Both the position numbers and the translations under genes were made by a program. This document shows, one piece after another, positions 56,657-64,000 of a DNA stretch of 64,000 nucleotides (within the stretch, counting starts at the first letter, position 1; each line of letters starts with the position of its first letter). The notes under the pieces are model-generated. The model was not told where the DNA came from and searched no databases. It saw only the letters and a list, made by a program, of their open reading frames with translations. This stretch comes from JBEVOS01 sp964563395 (GTDB lineage Bacteria; Pseudomonadota; Alphaproteobacteria; Caulobacterales; Aquidulcibacteraceae). The stretch is taken from positions 1 to 64,000 of the forward strand of contig CAZLWK010000016.1 in assembly GCA_964563395.1 (NCBI GenBank). The letters run 5' to 3'.

Positions 56657-59227
56657 GTGGGTGTCTTCGTCATGATCTTCGCCGCCATCGCGGCGTTCGC
56701 CGTCGGCATGGGCGGCGTCATGCTGGTGCTGGCCTGGCGGCGCACCGAGGCGCATCGCGACGCCTTGATCGATGCGCTCAAGCGCATCGAGCGCCTGGAG
56801 GCGGCGCTGCAAGGGCGCGTCCCGCCAGCGCCCATCATGGGGCCAGCGGCCCCCGCTCCCGCTCTGGAGAGCCCGCCAGAGCCTCAGCCCTTACCGGCGC
56901 CCGCTCATGCGGCGCACGCGGCGGCCCCCATCATCGCCGAGCCGCCGCCTGTGTCCCCCGCCGACGTGATCGGCGCACCCTTCTGGCGAAGGCTGGATTT
57001 CGCCGCCGCTCTCGCCGGTCTCGTTACGCTCTGCGCGCTGGGCGCCGTGCGCATGGCGCTTGCCCCGATCACGGTGGGTCTGGGACTCGCCCTGGCGGCG
57101 GCCCTGGCCTGTATCGGCCTGGCCCTCTGGCGCGCGCGGGCGGGCGAGGACAATCCCGCCGCCTTGGCGCTGATGTCCGGCTTCGGCTTCGTGTTGGCAG
57201 GCCTCACCCTGATCGTGGCGCGCACGACGCCTGACGCCTTGGGGCCGCTGGAAGCGCTCATCGCCGCGAATGCGCTGGCGCTGGGGGCGCTTCTGGCCGC
57301 GTGGCGACACGGACCGCTGCTTCTGTGGATGGGCATCGCCGCCGCGCTGGCGGCGCCGACCTTGGCGCCGCTTCAAGGCGTCGAAGCGATGGCCGCCTTG
57401 ATCGGTCTCGGCTTGGCGAGCGCCGCGACCGGCCTTCGGGCAAGAGCGCTCGGCGCATGGATGCCGGCAAGCGCGATGCTTTGCGGGATGTTGGCCTGGA
57501 CAGCGGCGCTTTCAGCACTGGGCGCGCCAGGGTTTGTCGGCGCCGCCGGGGCCGCGGCGGTGAGCGCGGCCTTGCTCGGCCTTGCCCTCGCCTGGGAGGC
57601 GCCGGCGCAGCCTTCAGACGGCCTGCGCATGGACCTGGGCCTTGTCGGCTATGGCGCCCTCGCGGGCGCGCTTACTTGCCTGCTGCTGCTGATTGCGCGC
57701 ACGGGCGCGGACGCGACGGCGGCCGGCGCGCATCTTGTGGCGCTCATCCTCGTCGCAACCATCATCGCGGCGTTGCGGCCGAGCCTGCGGGCGGCGGCGT
57801 TGATCGCTTGCTTTGCGGGCGTGTTGGCGGCGCTGGTCTGGCCGCCCGCGGCGGACCGAAGCGGCGCGCCGGTGCTTGCCGCCGCAATAGCCGCCATCGC
57901 CGCCTTGGGCGGGGCGATGATGCGCCTCAACGCGCCGGCGGAGATCGGATCAGCCCGGATTTGGGCCGTTTTGGTGGCGCTGACGCCGCCCGCCGCGCTC
58001 GTCGGCGCCCAGGCCGCCGCGGCCGATCTGGCGCCGGCCTGGATCTGGTCGCTGATTGGCCTTGCGGTATGCGCCGCACTCGGCGCCGTGGGCGCGGCGC
58101 TGCGGCGAAGCGAGCCGGCGGCGGCCTCTCTCTTCATCACCGGCGCGGCCTTGAGCCTCGTGTGCGCACTGGCGATGGCGCCGCCGCAGCCCTGGCCCAC
58201 GCTGGTGGCGGCGCTGTGTTTGCCGCTGCTGGCCTGGATCGACGGGCGGGTGAACGAACCAGGTCTCCGATTCGCGATGACAGGCCTCGGCGCCATGCTG
58301 GTGCTGCTGGTCGGCGGCCTCTATTTTCATGAGGCGCCGCAATCGGCGCGGATCGCGCTCGCCCTTGTCGCCGCACTAAGCGCGCTCTCCGCCGCGCAAT
58401 CGCTCGCGCATGGCGACCCGCGTTGGCTGAGCGCGCAAAGCCTCTTCACGTTCGCGTTGGGGATCGCCGGGCTGGCGGCGACGCTGGAGGCCACGCGCTA
58501 CGGCGCCGATCCGCAGAATCGGCTGGCGGCGCTTGGCGCATCCGCCGTCGCCTGGCTGACGATCGCACTCGCAATGGCGCGGAACTTCGGGCCTCGGCCA
58601 CGGCTGGTTTTTCGGATCGCCGAAACCGTCGCGCTCATCGGCGGGTTCGCGATCGCGCTCATCGGCGCGGGCATCGTCGCAAATCCATGGTGGGGGGCCC
58701 TGCCCGCGCCCGCGCCGACGGCGCCCACCTTGAACAGCATCGCCTTGGCGCTCTTGGCGCCCGCGCTGCTGCTGGGCCTCTATGACTGGCTTCGCGCGCG
58801 CCAAGGGCTGATGCTGCGCGCGAACCTCGCGCTCGCCGGCGGCCTGCTGCTGCTTTCGCTTTACGCCACGCTTGAGGTGCGCCGCGCGGTGCAGGGTGCC
58901 GCCATGGCCGGACCTGAGCTCACCAGCGCCGAGGGCTGGGCGTATGCGGCTTTAATGATTGGTTTTGCGGCGTCGCTGGCGCTTTTGTCCTTGGAGCGCC
59001 GGGCGGCCTGGCTGATGCACACGGCGGCGGCCATCTGCCTCCTGGCGCTGGTGAAGATCGGCGTGTTCGACGCCCAGACATTGCCGCAGCCCGCCTACGC
59101 CGCCACGCTGGGCGTGCTATTGGCGGCGGGCCTTTCGCTGGCCGCGCTTTATCGGCGCGTCGTCTTGCCCTTCCCGGCGGACACCCCCAAGACGGTCGCC
59201 GATACGGAAGCGACGCCCCAGGCATGA
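56657..59227 (+). CDS. DUF2339 giant membrane protein
   Basis: An 856-residue polytopic protein. An N-terminal helix is followed by a predicted coiled coil (about 30-55), a Pro/Ala-rich linker (55-100) and about 20-25 close-packed hydrophobic segments, with a short cytoplasmic tail. This layout and segments such as ITVGLGLALAAALACIGLALW fit the DUF2339 family of unknown function. A GTG at 56657 or ATG at 56672 could start it. It overlaps dapB by 4 bp (ATGA), sitting between chaperone and lysine-synthesis genes. Confidence 0.88.
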   Translation: MGVFVMIFAAIAAFAVGMGGVMLVLAWRRTEAHRDALIDALKRIERLEAALQGRVPPAPIMGPAAPAPALESPPEPQPLPAPAHAAHAAAPIIAEPPPVSPADVIGAPFWRRLDFAAALAGLVTLCALGAVRMALAPITVGLGLALAAALACIGLALWRARAGEDNPAALALMSGFGFVLAGLTLIVARTTPDALGPLEALIAANALALGALLAAWRHGPLLLWMGIAAALAAPTLAPLQGVEAMAALIGLGLASAATGLRARALGAWMPASAMLCGMLAWTAALSALGAPGFVGAAGAAAVSAALLGLALAWEAPAQPSDGLRMDLGLVGYGALAGALTCLLLLIARTGADATAAGAHLVALILVATIIAALRPSLRAAALIACFAGVLAALVWPPAADRSGAPVLAAAIAAIAALGGAMMRLNAPAEIGSARIWAVLVALTPPAALVGAQAAAADLAPAWIWSLIGLAVCAALGAVGAALRRSEPAAASLFITGAALSLVCALAMAPPQPWPTLVAALCLPLLAWIDGRVNEPGLRFAMTGLGAMLVLLVGGLYFHEAPQSARIALALVAALSALSAAQSLAHGDPRWLSAQSLFTFALGIAGLAATLEATRYGADPQNRLAALGASAVAWLTIALAMARNFGPRPRLVFRIAETVALIGGFAIALIGAGIVANPWWGALPAPAPTAPTLNSIALALLAPALLLGLYDWLRARQGLMLRANLALAGGLLLLSLYATLEVRRAVQGAAMAGPELTSAEGWAYAALMIGFAASLALLSLERRAAWLMHTAAAICLLALVKIGVFDAQTLPQPAYAATLGVLLAAGLSLAALYRRVVLPFPADTPKTVADTEATPQA

Positions 59228-60012
59228 GCATCACCATCATCATCGCAGGCGCAGCCGGCCGCATGGGCCGCGCGCTTATCCATGCCGCGCGCACAGATGT
59301 GGCGCTCCGCATCGTCGGCGCCGTCGAGCGTCCGGACAGTCCGCACATCGGCTCGGACGCCGGCGTGCTCGCCGACGGCGAGGCGCTTGGCCTCGCCATC
59401 AGCGCAGCGCCCACGGCGGCGGCGGACGTATGGATCGATTTCACGAATCCAGCGGCGGCGCTGTCCGCCCTCTCGCAAAAGCCCGCGCGGGCGGCGGTGA
59501 TCGGCGCGACGGGCTTCAGCGACGCGGACGAGGCCTTGCTGCGCGAGCGCGCCCTAGAAACGCCGATCGTCCGCGCCGGCAATTTCAGCCTTGGGGTAAA
59601 TTTGTTGGCCGCGCTCGTGGAGCAAGCCGCCGCGCGCCTCGGTCCCGCCTGGGACATTGAAATTCTAGAGACGCATCATCGCCATAAGCTCGACGCGCCC
59701 TCGGGCACGGCGCTCCTGCTCGGCGAAGCCGCGGCGTCAGGCCGGCAGGGCGCGCTGAGCGCGCTCAAACTGCCGCCCCGCGACGGCGTCACCGGGGCGC
59801 GCCCGGCTGGCGGCATCGGCTTCGCCGTGCAGCGCGCGGGCGGCTTCGTGGGCGAGCACGAGGTGACGTTCGCTTCGGAGCGCGAAGCGCTAAGACTTAT
59901 GCACCAGGGCTTCGATCGCGCCATCTACGCGGACGGCGCGCTCGCGGCGGCCAAATGGTGTCACGACAAGGCGCCGGGGCTCTACTCGATGCGCGACGTC
60001 TTGGGTTTATGA
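59224..60012 (+). CDS. dapB: 4-hydroxy-tetrahydrodipicolinate reductase
   Basis: DapB, 262 aa, reduces HTPA in the lysine/diaminopimelate pathway, supplying peptidoglycan. The NAD(P) loop is GAAGRMGRAL (9-18), and the active-site motif E-x-H-H-x-H-K-x-D-A-P-S-G-T holds His151, His152 and Lys155. Starts inside the DUF2339 stop; its last 31 bp overlap the convergent DUF2244 gene. In many alphaproteobacteria dapB follows dnaKJ directly. Confidence 0.97.
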   Translation: MSITIIIAGAAGRMGRALIHAARTDVALRIVGAVERPDSPHIGSDAGVLADGEALGLAISAAPTAAADVWIDFTNPAAALSALSQKPARAAVIGATGFSDADEALLRERALETPIVRAGNFSLGVNLLAALVEQAAARLGPAWDIEILETHHRHKLDAPSGTALLLGEAAASGRQGALSALKLPPRDGVTGARPAGGIGFAVQRAGGFVGEHEVTFASEREALRLMHQGFDRAIYADGALAAAKWCHDKAPGLYSMRDVLGL

Positions 60013-60491
60013 ACCGCGCGCCAGAGCGCGTGCGACAAAGCCGCCGCGAATTCGCTTTGCTCCTTCGGCGACAAGAACGCCCCCACCCGCATGGCGCCGC
60101 CGCCGGCGATGATGCGCACGCCGTCGTGCTCCGCGCGCACCCGGGCCCACATCGGATTGGCCACCCAATGGTCCGTGCGTCCGGCGCTGGCGCGGCGCTC
60201 CAAATGAATATGGTCGGCGGCGACGCGAACGCGTTCCTCGCGCCGGCCGGCCCGATAATTGAGATGAAAGGCGAGCCAGACCGCCAGCACATCCAAACCG
60301 AGAAAGCCGGCCACCGGATAGGCCCCTTGCGCCATGAAAAAGGCCGCGAGCGCGACATTGAGCCCCACGAACGCGGCCATGAAATATTTGAAGCCGACGC
60401 CAGAGAGCGAACGATGCGGGCGAAGCACGGCGTCCATGAAAAGCGGCGCGCCGGGCGGCTCAGCCGTGATGCGTCTCCAGCTGGTTTGCAT
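59982..60491 (-). CDS. DUF2244 domain-containing membrane protein
   Basis: A 169-residue protein with two transmembrane helices (about 35-75, in SGVGFKYFMAAFVGLNVALAAFF and VAGFLGLDVLAVWLAFHLNY) and a small C-terminal domain with RRASAGRTDHWVANPMWARV. This fits DUF2244, found next to nth in alphaproteobacteria, with no known function. The ATG at 60491 interlocks with the nth ATG at 60490 in the palindrome CATG. Longer starts would run deep into nth. Confidence 0.87.
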   Translation of the reverse strand: MQTSWRRITAEPPGAPLFMDAVLRPHRSLSGVGFKYFMAAFVGLNVALAAFFMAQGAYPVAGFLGLDVLAVWLAFHLNYRAGRREERVRVAADHIHLERRASAGRTDHWVANPMWARVRAEHDGVRIIAGGGAMRVGAFLSPKEQSEFAAALSHALWRAVHKPKTSRIE

Positions 60492-61191
60492 GTCGCTTAA
60501 ACCGCCCCCTCCGGCGCCCCGCGTCAAGAGCCGGGCGCAGACCTCGCATGGCGTTACGCGCAAGGCGGCGAAGGAGATTTACGCCCGCCTCTCGGCGGCC
60601 AATCCCGAGCCGCGCACCGAACTCGATTTCACGAACGCCTTCACGCTTTTGGTGGCGGTGGTGTTGTCGGCGCAAGCGACGGACAAGGGCGTCAATCGCG
60701 CAACGAAAGCGTTGTTCGCGGCGGCCGACACCCCGGAGAAGATGCTCGCCCTCGGCGAAGACGGCGTGGCCACGCACATCCGCACAATCGGGCTTTGGCG
60801 CAACAAGGCGAAGAACGTGATCGCGCTGTCACGCGCCCTGATCGATCAGCACGGCGGAGAAACCCCGCGCGACCGCGAAGCCCTTCAAGCGCTTCCCGGC
60901 GTCGGCCGAAAGACCGCGAACGTGGTGCTGGCGGAGGCCTTCGGGCAGCCGACGCTCGCGGTCGACACCCATGTGTTCCGCGTCGCCAACCGCACCGGCC
61001 TTGCCTATGGCGCAACGCCAGACAAAGTCGAAGCCGGGCTCATGAAGATCACGCCGCCGGAGTTTCTCCACGGCGCGCATCACTGGCTGATCCTGCATGG
61101 GCGCTATGTGTGCCTCGCACGCAAACCGCGCTGCTATGTCTGCGCGATCGCCGATTTGTGCCGATTCAAGCCGAAAACAAAGGCGCCCTAA
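60490..61191 (+). CDS. nth: Endonuclease III
   Basis: Nth, 233 aa, a bifunctional DNA glycosylase/AP lyase for oxidised pyrimidines. The helix-hairpin-helix LPGVGRKTANVV carries Lys141, Asp159 is in VDTHVFRV, and the [4Fe-4S] ligands are Cys208, Cys215, Cys218 and Cys224 (C-x6-C-x2-C-x5-C). ATG 60490 gives a typical length with a short basic N-terminus; there is no ribosome site, so the message may be leaderless. Shares CATG with the divergent DUF2244 start. Confidence 0.96.
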   Translation: MSLKPPPPAPRVKSRAQTSHGVTRKAAKEIYARLSAANPEPRTELDFTNAFTLLVAVVLSAQATDKGVNRATKALFAAADTPEKMLALGEDGVATHIRTIGLWRNKAKNVIALSRALIDQHGGETPRDREALQALPGVGRKTANVVLAEAFGQPTLAVDTHVFRVANRTGLAYGATPDKVEAGLMKITPPEFLHGAHHWLILHGRYVCLARKPRCYVCAIADLCRFKPKTKAP

Positions 61192-61581
61192 TCATCGGCG
61201 CGGCGCGGCGGCGGCCTCGCTCGCGCATTGGCTTAAGCTCGGCGCCGGCAAGCCGAGCCGGCGCGGCCCAGGCTGCGCGTCGACAAGGCGAAACATGTTC
61301 GACCCATCGCCCGCGAAGAGGAGCACGAGCGCGCACGTCTCATAGCGGTAGGTGTAAAGCGCGCCCGCGCCGTCCTGGCTCTTGATGTCCGGGGGGCCGA
61401 ACAAGCCGTCGACATCGCGCAGCGTCGCCGCGTCGCGCCCGCCCGCGCTGCGCAGCATGGCCTCATGGGCCTCGCTGGATCGAGCGGCCGCCGGCGCGGA
61501 TGACGATGGCGCCAGCGGGCCTTGCGGCGCGGTGGCGCAGGCGGCGAGCAAGCTCGCGGCGGCGACGATTCGGAGCTTCAT
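61192..61581 (-). CDS. Small lipoprotein of unknown function
   Basis: A 129-residue lipoprotein with lipobox SLLAAC. After a low-complexity Ser/Ala linker comes a compact domain with two internal cysteines (ETCALVLLF and LSQCASE) and GPPDIKSQDGAGALYTYR, resembling small SmpA/OmlA-like conserved alphaproteobacterial lipoproteins, but I cannot assign a family. Its stop abuts the stop of nth. Confidence 0.72.
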   Translation of the reverse strand: MKLRIVAAASLLAACATAPQGPLAPSSSAPAAARSSEAHEAMLRSAGGRDAATLRDVDGLFGPPDIKSQDGAGALYTYRYETCALVLLFAGDGSNMFRLVDAQPGPRRLGLPAPSLSQCASEAAAAPRR

Positions 61582-61670
61582 CGTCTGACAATGGCGGCGC
61601 CCCCTCCCCCGTGCAACGCTGGACAGACCGACGCAGGCAGGTCAAACCGCCGCCGCAATCCGGGGAATTC

Positions 61671-62654
61671 ATGACCAACGCCGCCTATGACGTCGTCGCC
61701 GTGGGAAACGCCATCGTCGACGTGCTGTGCCAGACCTCGGAGAATTTCCTGGCGCGGCACGGCATCGTGAAAGACGCGATGACGCTGATCGATGAAGCGC
61801 GCGCCGACGAATTGACGCGCCTCTTCACGGACGCGGTCACGGCGCCGGGCGGTTCGGCCGCCAACACCATGACCGGCGTTGCCAGCTTTGGCGGCCGGGC
61901 CGGCTATATCGGCAAGGTGGCCGATGATGCGCTTGGGCGCGGCTATATCGAAGCGACGCGCGCGGCGGGCGTGGCGTTCAATACGCCGCCGCGCCCGGGC
62001 CCACCGGCGACGGCGCGCTCGATCATCGCGGTGACGCCGGATGGGCGCCGCTCAATGAACACGTTTCTTGGCGCGTCCACGCTGCTGGAGCCGAACGACA
62101 TCGATCGCAACCTCGTGGAAGCCGGCCTCATCACCTTTCTCGAAGGATATTTGTTCGACCGCGACGAGGCCAAGGCGGCGTTCGTGCGCGCCGCGGAATT
62201 CGCGAAGGGCGCGGGGCGCAAAGTAGCGCTCACCCTATCGGATGAATTCTGCGTGGTGCGCCATCGGGAATCCTTCAAGCATCTCGTGACGGGCCATGTC
62301 GACATTCTGTTCGCAAACGAAGCGGAGATCCTCTCCCTCTATGAAACCGCTGATCTGGCGGCGGCGATCGCCCAAGCGGCGCGCGTTTGTCCCATCGTCG
62401 CGGTGACACGCTCGGAAAAGGGATCGATCATCGCCGCTGGCGACGCGCGCATTACCGCGAACGCCGCGCCGGTTGCAGAGGTCGTGGACACGACAGGCGC
62501 AGGAGACCTTTACGCCGCCGGCTTTCTCTTTGGCCTCGCGCGCAACGAAGATCTGGCGCGCTGCGCCGCGCTTGGCTCGCTCGCCGCGAGCGAGGTGATC
62601 TCGCACATGGGGCCGCGCCCGGAAACCAGCCTCAAGGCGCTGGCTGGACTGTAA
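61671..62654 (+). CDS. PfkB-family carbohydrate kinase, adenosine-kinase type
   Basis: A 327-residue ribokinase-fold enzyme. It opens DVVAVGNAIVDVL, has GGSAANTMTGVASFGG and the ATP/anion-hole motif DTTGAGD around residue 275. Alphaproteobacterial members of this group are usually called adenosine kinase, but ribose, inosine or other nucleoside substrates are possible. The ATG at 61671 is set by the conserved opening; there is no strong ribosome site. Stop abuts the convergent permease gene. Confidence 0.9.
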   Translation: MTNAAYDVVAVGNAIVDVLCQTSENFLARHGIVKDAMTLIDEARADELTRLFTDAVTAPGGSAANTMTGVASFGGRAGYIGKVADDALGRGYIEATRAAGVAFNTPPRPGPPATARSIIAVTPDGRRSMNTFLGASTLLEPNDIDRNLVEAGLITFLEGYLFDRDEAKAAFVRAAEFAKGAGRKVALTLSDEFCVVRHRESFKHLVTGHVDILFANEAEILSLYETADLAAAIAQAARVCPIVAVTRSEKGSIIAAGDARITANAAPVAEVVDTTGAGDLYAAGFLFGLARNEDLARCAALGSLAASEVISHMGPRPETSLKALAGL

Positions 62655-63719
62655 TCAATCCGCGCCTGGCGGGGTGACGTTTTCGCCAAGCATGCGGTTG
62701 AGATAGAGGCGGGCGACGAAGATCGTGATCACCACGGCAAGGGGTACGGCGAAGAGCACGCCGAGTGGGCCAAACAACAAACCCATTGCGATAATGGCGA
62801 ACAGAGTAAGTGCGGGCGGCAAGGACACGGCGCGTTTTTGCACCATTGGATAGATGATGTTGGCGTCGATCTGCGCGGCGGCGGTGAAGGCGATGATCGT
62901 CCAAAGCGCCGTCTCCGGACTGACTGTCAGAGCCAGCAACGCCGCCGGCGCGACCGCAAGAATGGGGCCGATGAGCGGCACGAATTGCGACAAACCGGCA
63001 ATGAGCGCGAGCGGCACGAACGCCGGAACGCCGAGCAGCCAAATCGCGACGCCCGTCATCAGCGCAACCGAAAGCATGGAGATCAGCGTGCCAGTGAGCC
63101 AACGCCGCAGCGCGCGGCCGATATTGTCGAACGCCGCGTCGAACTCGCCGCGCAGGCCTGGCGGAATGAGATAAAGCGCTCCCTTCCTGTAAGGCGACGG
63201 ATCCGCGGCCAAGAAAACCGCAGCGCTGATTACAACGAGCAAGTCGAGCGTCGCGCTGGCGAGCGATAACGTCCATCCGCTAAGGCGTGAGACCGCGCCG
63301 CTGACCATTCCGCCCGCGCCGCCGCCATCCCAAGCGCGCACGCGCTCCAAAATCTCCGCGCCGAGGGGATTTTGGGCGAGCTGCGGCTCCAACGAGCGCC
63401 ACGCCGAAGGCAAGCGTGTCTGCAGTTCCGCGAGCTGCTCCCCAAATTGCGCGCCAAACATCCAAAATATGCCGGCGAGCGCGCCGAGCACGCCAAGCCC
63501 GGCCACCGCGAGCGACCAACCCTTGTTCAAGGGCGTCCGACGCGCCAACGGATCGGCGACCCCATGAAGGCCGATTGCGATCAACACGGAGCCGAAGGCG
63601 AGCAGCAGAACCTGTCGCCACATCCAAAAGAGCAGCGCCAAAACAATCAAGGCGGCGACGAAGAGCGCCCGCCGCGCAAAGGCATGGCGCGACGCGCCCG
63701 TTACGCCGGCCTGGTCCAT
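62655..63719 (-). CDS. AI-2E family (PerM/YdiK-like) transporter
   Basis: A 354-residue polytopic protein with about eight helices and the family block GLSQFVPLIGPILAVAPAALLAL, then ANIIYPMVQKRAVSLPPAL. The AI-2E group includes an autoinducer-2 exporter and Na+/H+ antiporters; the function here is unknown. It lies downstream of hslU by 33 bp on the same strand. Confidence 0.88.
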   Translation of the reverse strand: MDQAGVTGASRHAFARRALFVAALIVLALLFWMWRQVLLLAFGSVLIAIGLHGVADPLARRTPLNKGWSLAVAGLGVLGALAGIFWMFGAQFGEQLAELQTRLPSAWRSLEPQLAQNPLGAEILERVRAWDGGGAGGMVSGAVSRLSGWTLSLASATLDLLVVISAAVFLAADPSPYRKGALYLIPPGLRGEFDAAFDNIGRALRRWLTGTLISMLSVALMTGVAIWLLGVPAFVPLALIAGLSQFVPLIGPILAVAPAALLALTVSPETALWTIIAFTAAAQIDANIIYPMVQKRAVSLPPALTLFAIIAMGLLFGPLGVLFAVPLAVVITIFVARLYLNRMLGENVTPPGAD

Positions 63720-63752
63720 GAACGGAGAACGGCGCGGCGCAAGACCCGTTCC

Positions 63753-64000
63753 CTAAAGAATGAAGCGACTCAAATCCGCGTTCTTCGCAAGGTCGCCCAC
63801 ATGGGTGCGCACATAGGCGGCGTCGATCGTCACCGCAGATCCGCTTTTGTCCGGGGCGGTGAAGCTGATCTCGTCCAAAAGGCGCTCCATCACCGTCGCC
63901 AAGCGGCGCGCGCCGATATTCTCAACGGCGGCGTTCACGTCCGCCGCGGTCTCCGCGATCGCGGCGATAGCGTCTTCCGTAAAATCGAGCGTGACGCCCT
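63753..64000 (-). CDS. hslU: ATP-dependent protease ATPase subunit HslU (3' end only)
   Basis: The last 82 codons of HslU, the unfoldase of the HslUV protease. The visible C-terminal domain contains VENIGARRLATVMERLLDEISF and ends in GDLAKNADLSRFIL, the typical sequence whose C-terminal tail activates HslV. The reading frame stays open to the window edge and the rest lies beyond position 64000. Heat-shock context matches dnaKJ and grpE nearby. Confidence 0.95.
   Translation of the reverse strand, partial: GVTLDFTEDAIAAIAETAADVNAAVENIGARRLATVMERLLDEISFTAPDKSGSAVTIDAAYVRTHVGDLAKNADLSRFIL

Overview
The window is a high-GC, gene-dense stretch of bacterial chromosome. It is most likely from an alphaproteobacterium. 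I infer this from several gene neighbourhoods typical of that class: tsaB-rimI-fur and miaB-phoH-ybeY-corC-lnt-XRE, hemW-rdgB-rph facing hrcA-grpE, yraN-rsmI beside an LpoA-like lipoprotein, and dnaK-dnaJ followed by dapB. A CTTG-N17-CCCATATCAG heat-shock promoter in front of dnaK fits the alphaproteobacterial sigma-32 consensus. A CtrA-like site and many one-TM or lipoprotein genes would suit a Caulobacterales/Hyphomonadaceae-type lineage, but I cannot prove the order or genus. Two runs of exactly ten N (6441-6450 and 49054-49063) are scaffold placeholders, so this is a draft assembly; one of them lies inside a MarR gene.

Layout. 1-5.4 kb: 3' part-missing tRNA-Ala(CGC) with a good promoter, yggT, folD, an APC permease, a HAD hydrolase, a lipoprotein and two tandem acetyltransferases. 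5.5-9.1 kb: DUF2461, a leaderless MarR-GNAT operon with a large operator dyad, malate dehydrogenase, a TylF-like methyltransferase. 9.1-18.5 kb: the RNA/translation/envelope block XRE-lnt-corC-ybeY-phoH-miaB, with aroA lying between miaB and fur, then fur, rimI, tsaB, nfuA. 18.6-20.6 kb: universal stress protein and a leaderless TetR gene followed by a phytanoyl-CoA-dioxygenase-like gene. 20.6-28.2 kb: a membrane protein, a PCuAC-like lipoprotein, trpS, murJ, glnD. 28.2-38.1 kb: mutS, a Bcr/CflA-type MFS pump, malic enzyme (maeB), AmpG, a hybrid histidine kinase. 38.1-43 kb: comM/yifB, a BON lipoprotein, yraN, rsmI, LpoA-like. 43-48.5 kb: hemW, rdgB, rph, then an inserted AAA ATPase with a repeat-rich promoter region, then hrcA and grpE. 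48.6-53.2 kb: an HU protein with a histone-H1-like tail, a 413-bp non-coding region with two terminator-like hairpins, a secreted protein made only of PPC repeats, a dienelactone hydrolase, a GT25 glycosyltransferase, alkB. 53.4-64 kb: dnaK, dnaJ, a DUF2339 giant membrane protein, dapB, DUF2244, nth, a lipoprotein, an adenosine-kinase-type PfkB kinase, an AI-2E-family permease and the 3' end of hslU.

Most of the window is core housekeeping: one-carbon metabolism (FolD), central carbon (Mdh, MaeB), nitrogen signalling (GlnD), cell-wall synthesis and recycling (MurJ, AmpG, LpoA-like, DapB), tRNA/rRNA modification (MiaB, TsaB, RimI, RsmI, YbeY), DNA repair (MutS, AlkB, Nth) and protein folding (DnaK, DnaJ, GrpE, HrcA, HslU). 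I see no CRISPR array, prophage, transposase or recognisable defence island. The most distinctive signals are regulatory: two leaderless regulator genes whose operators cover the -10 box and the start codon, and the repeat-rich promoter of the ATPase that separates rph from hrcA. The HU with a basic tail, the PPC-only secreted protein and the unexplained hairpins upstream of HU also deserve a look.
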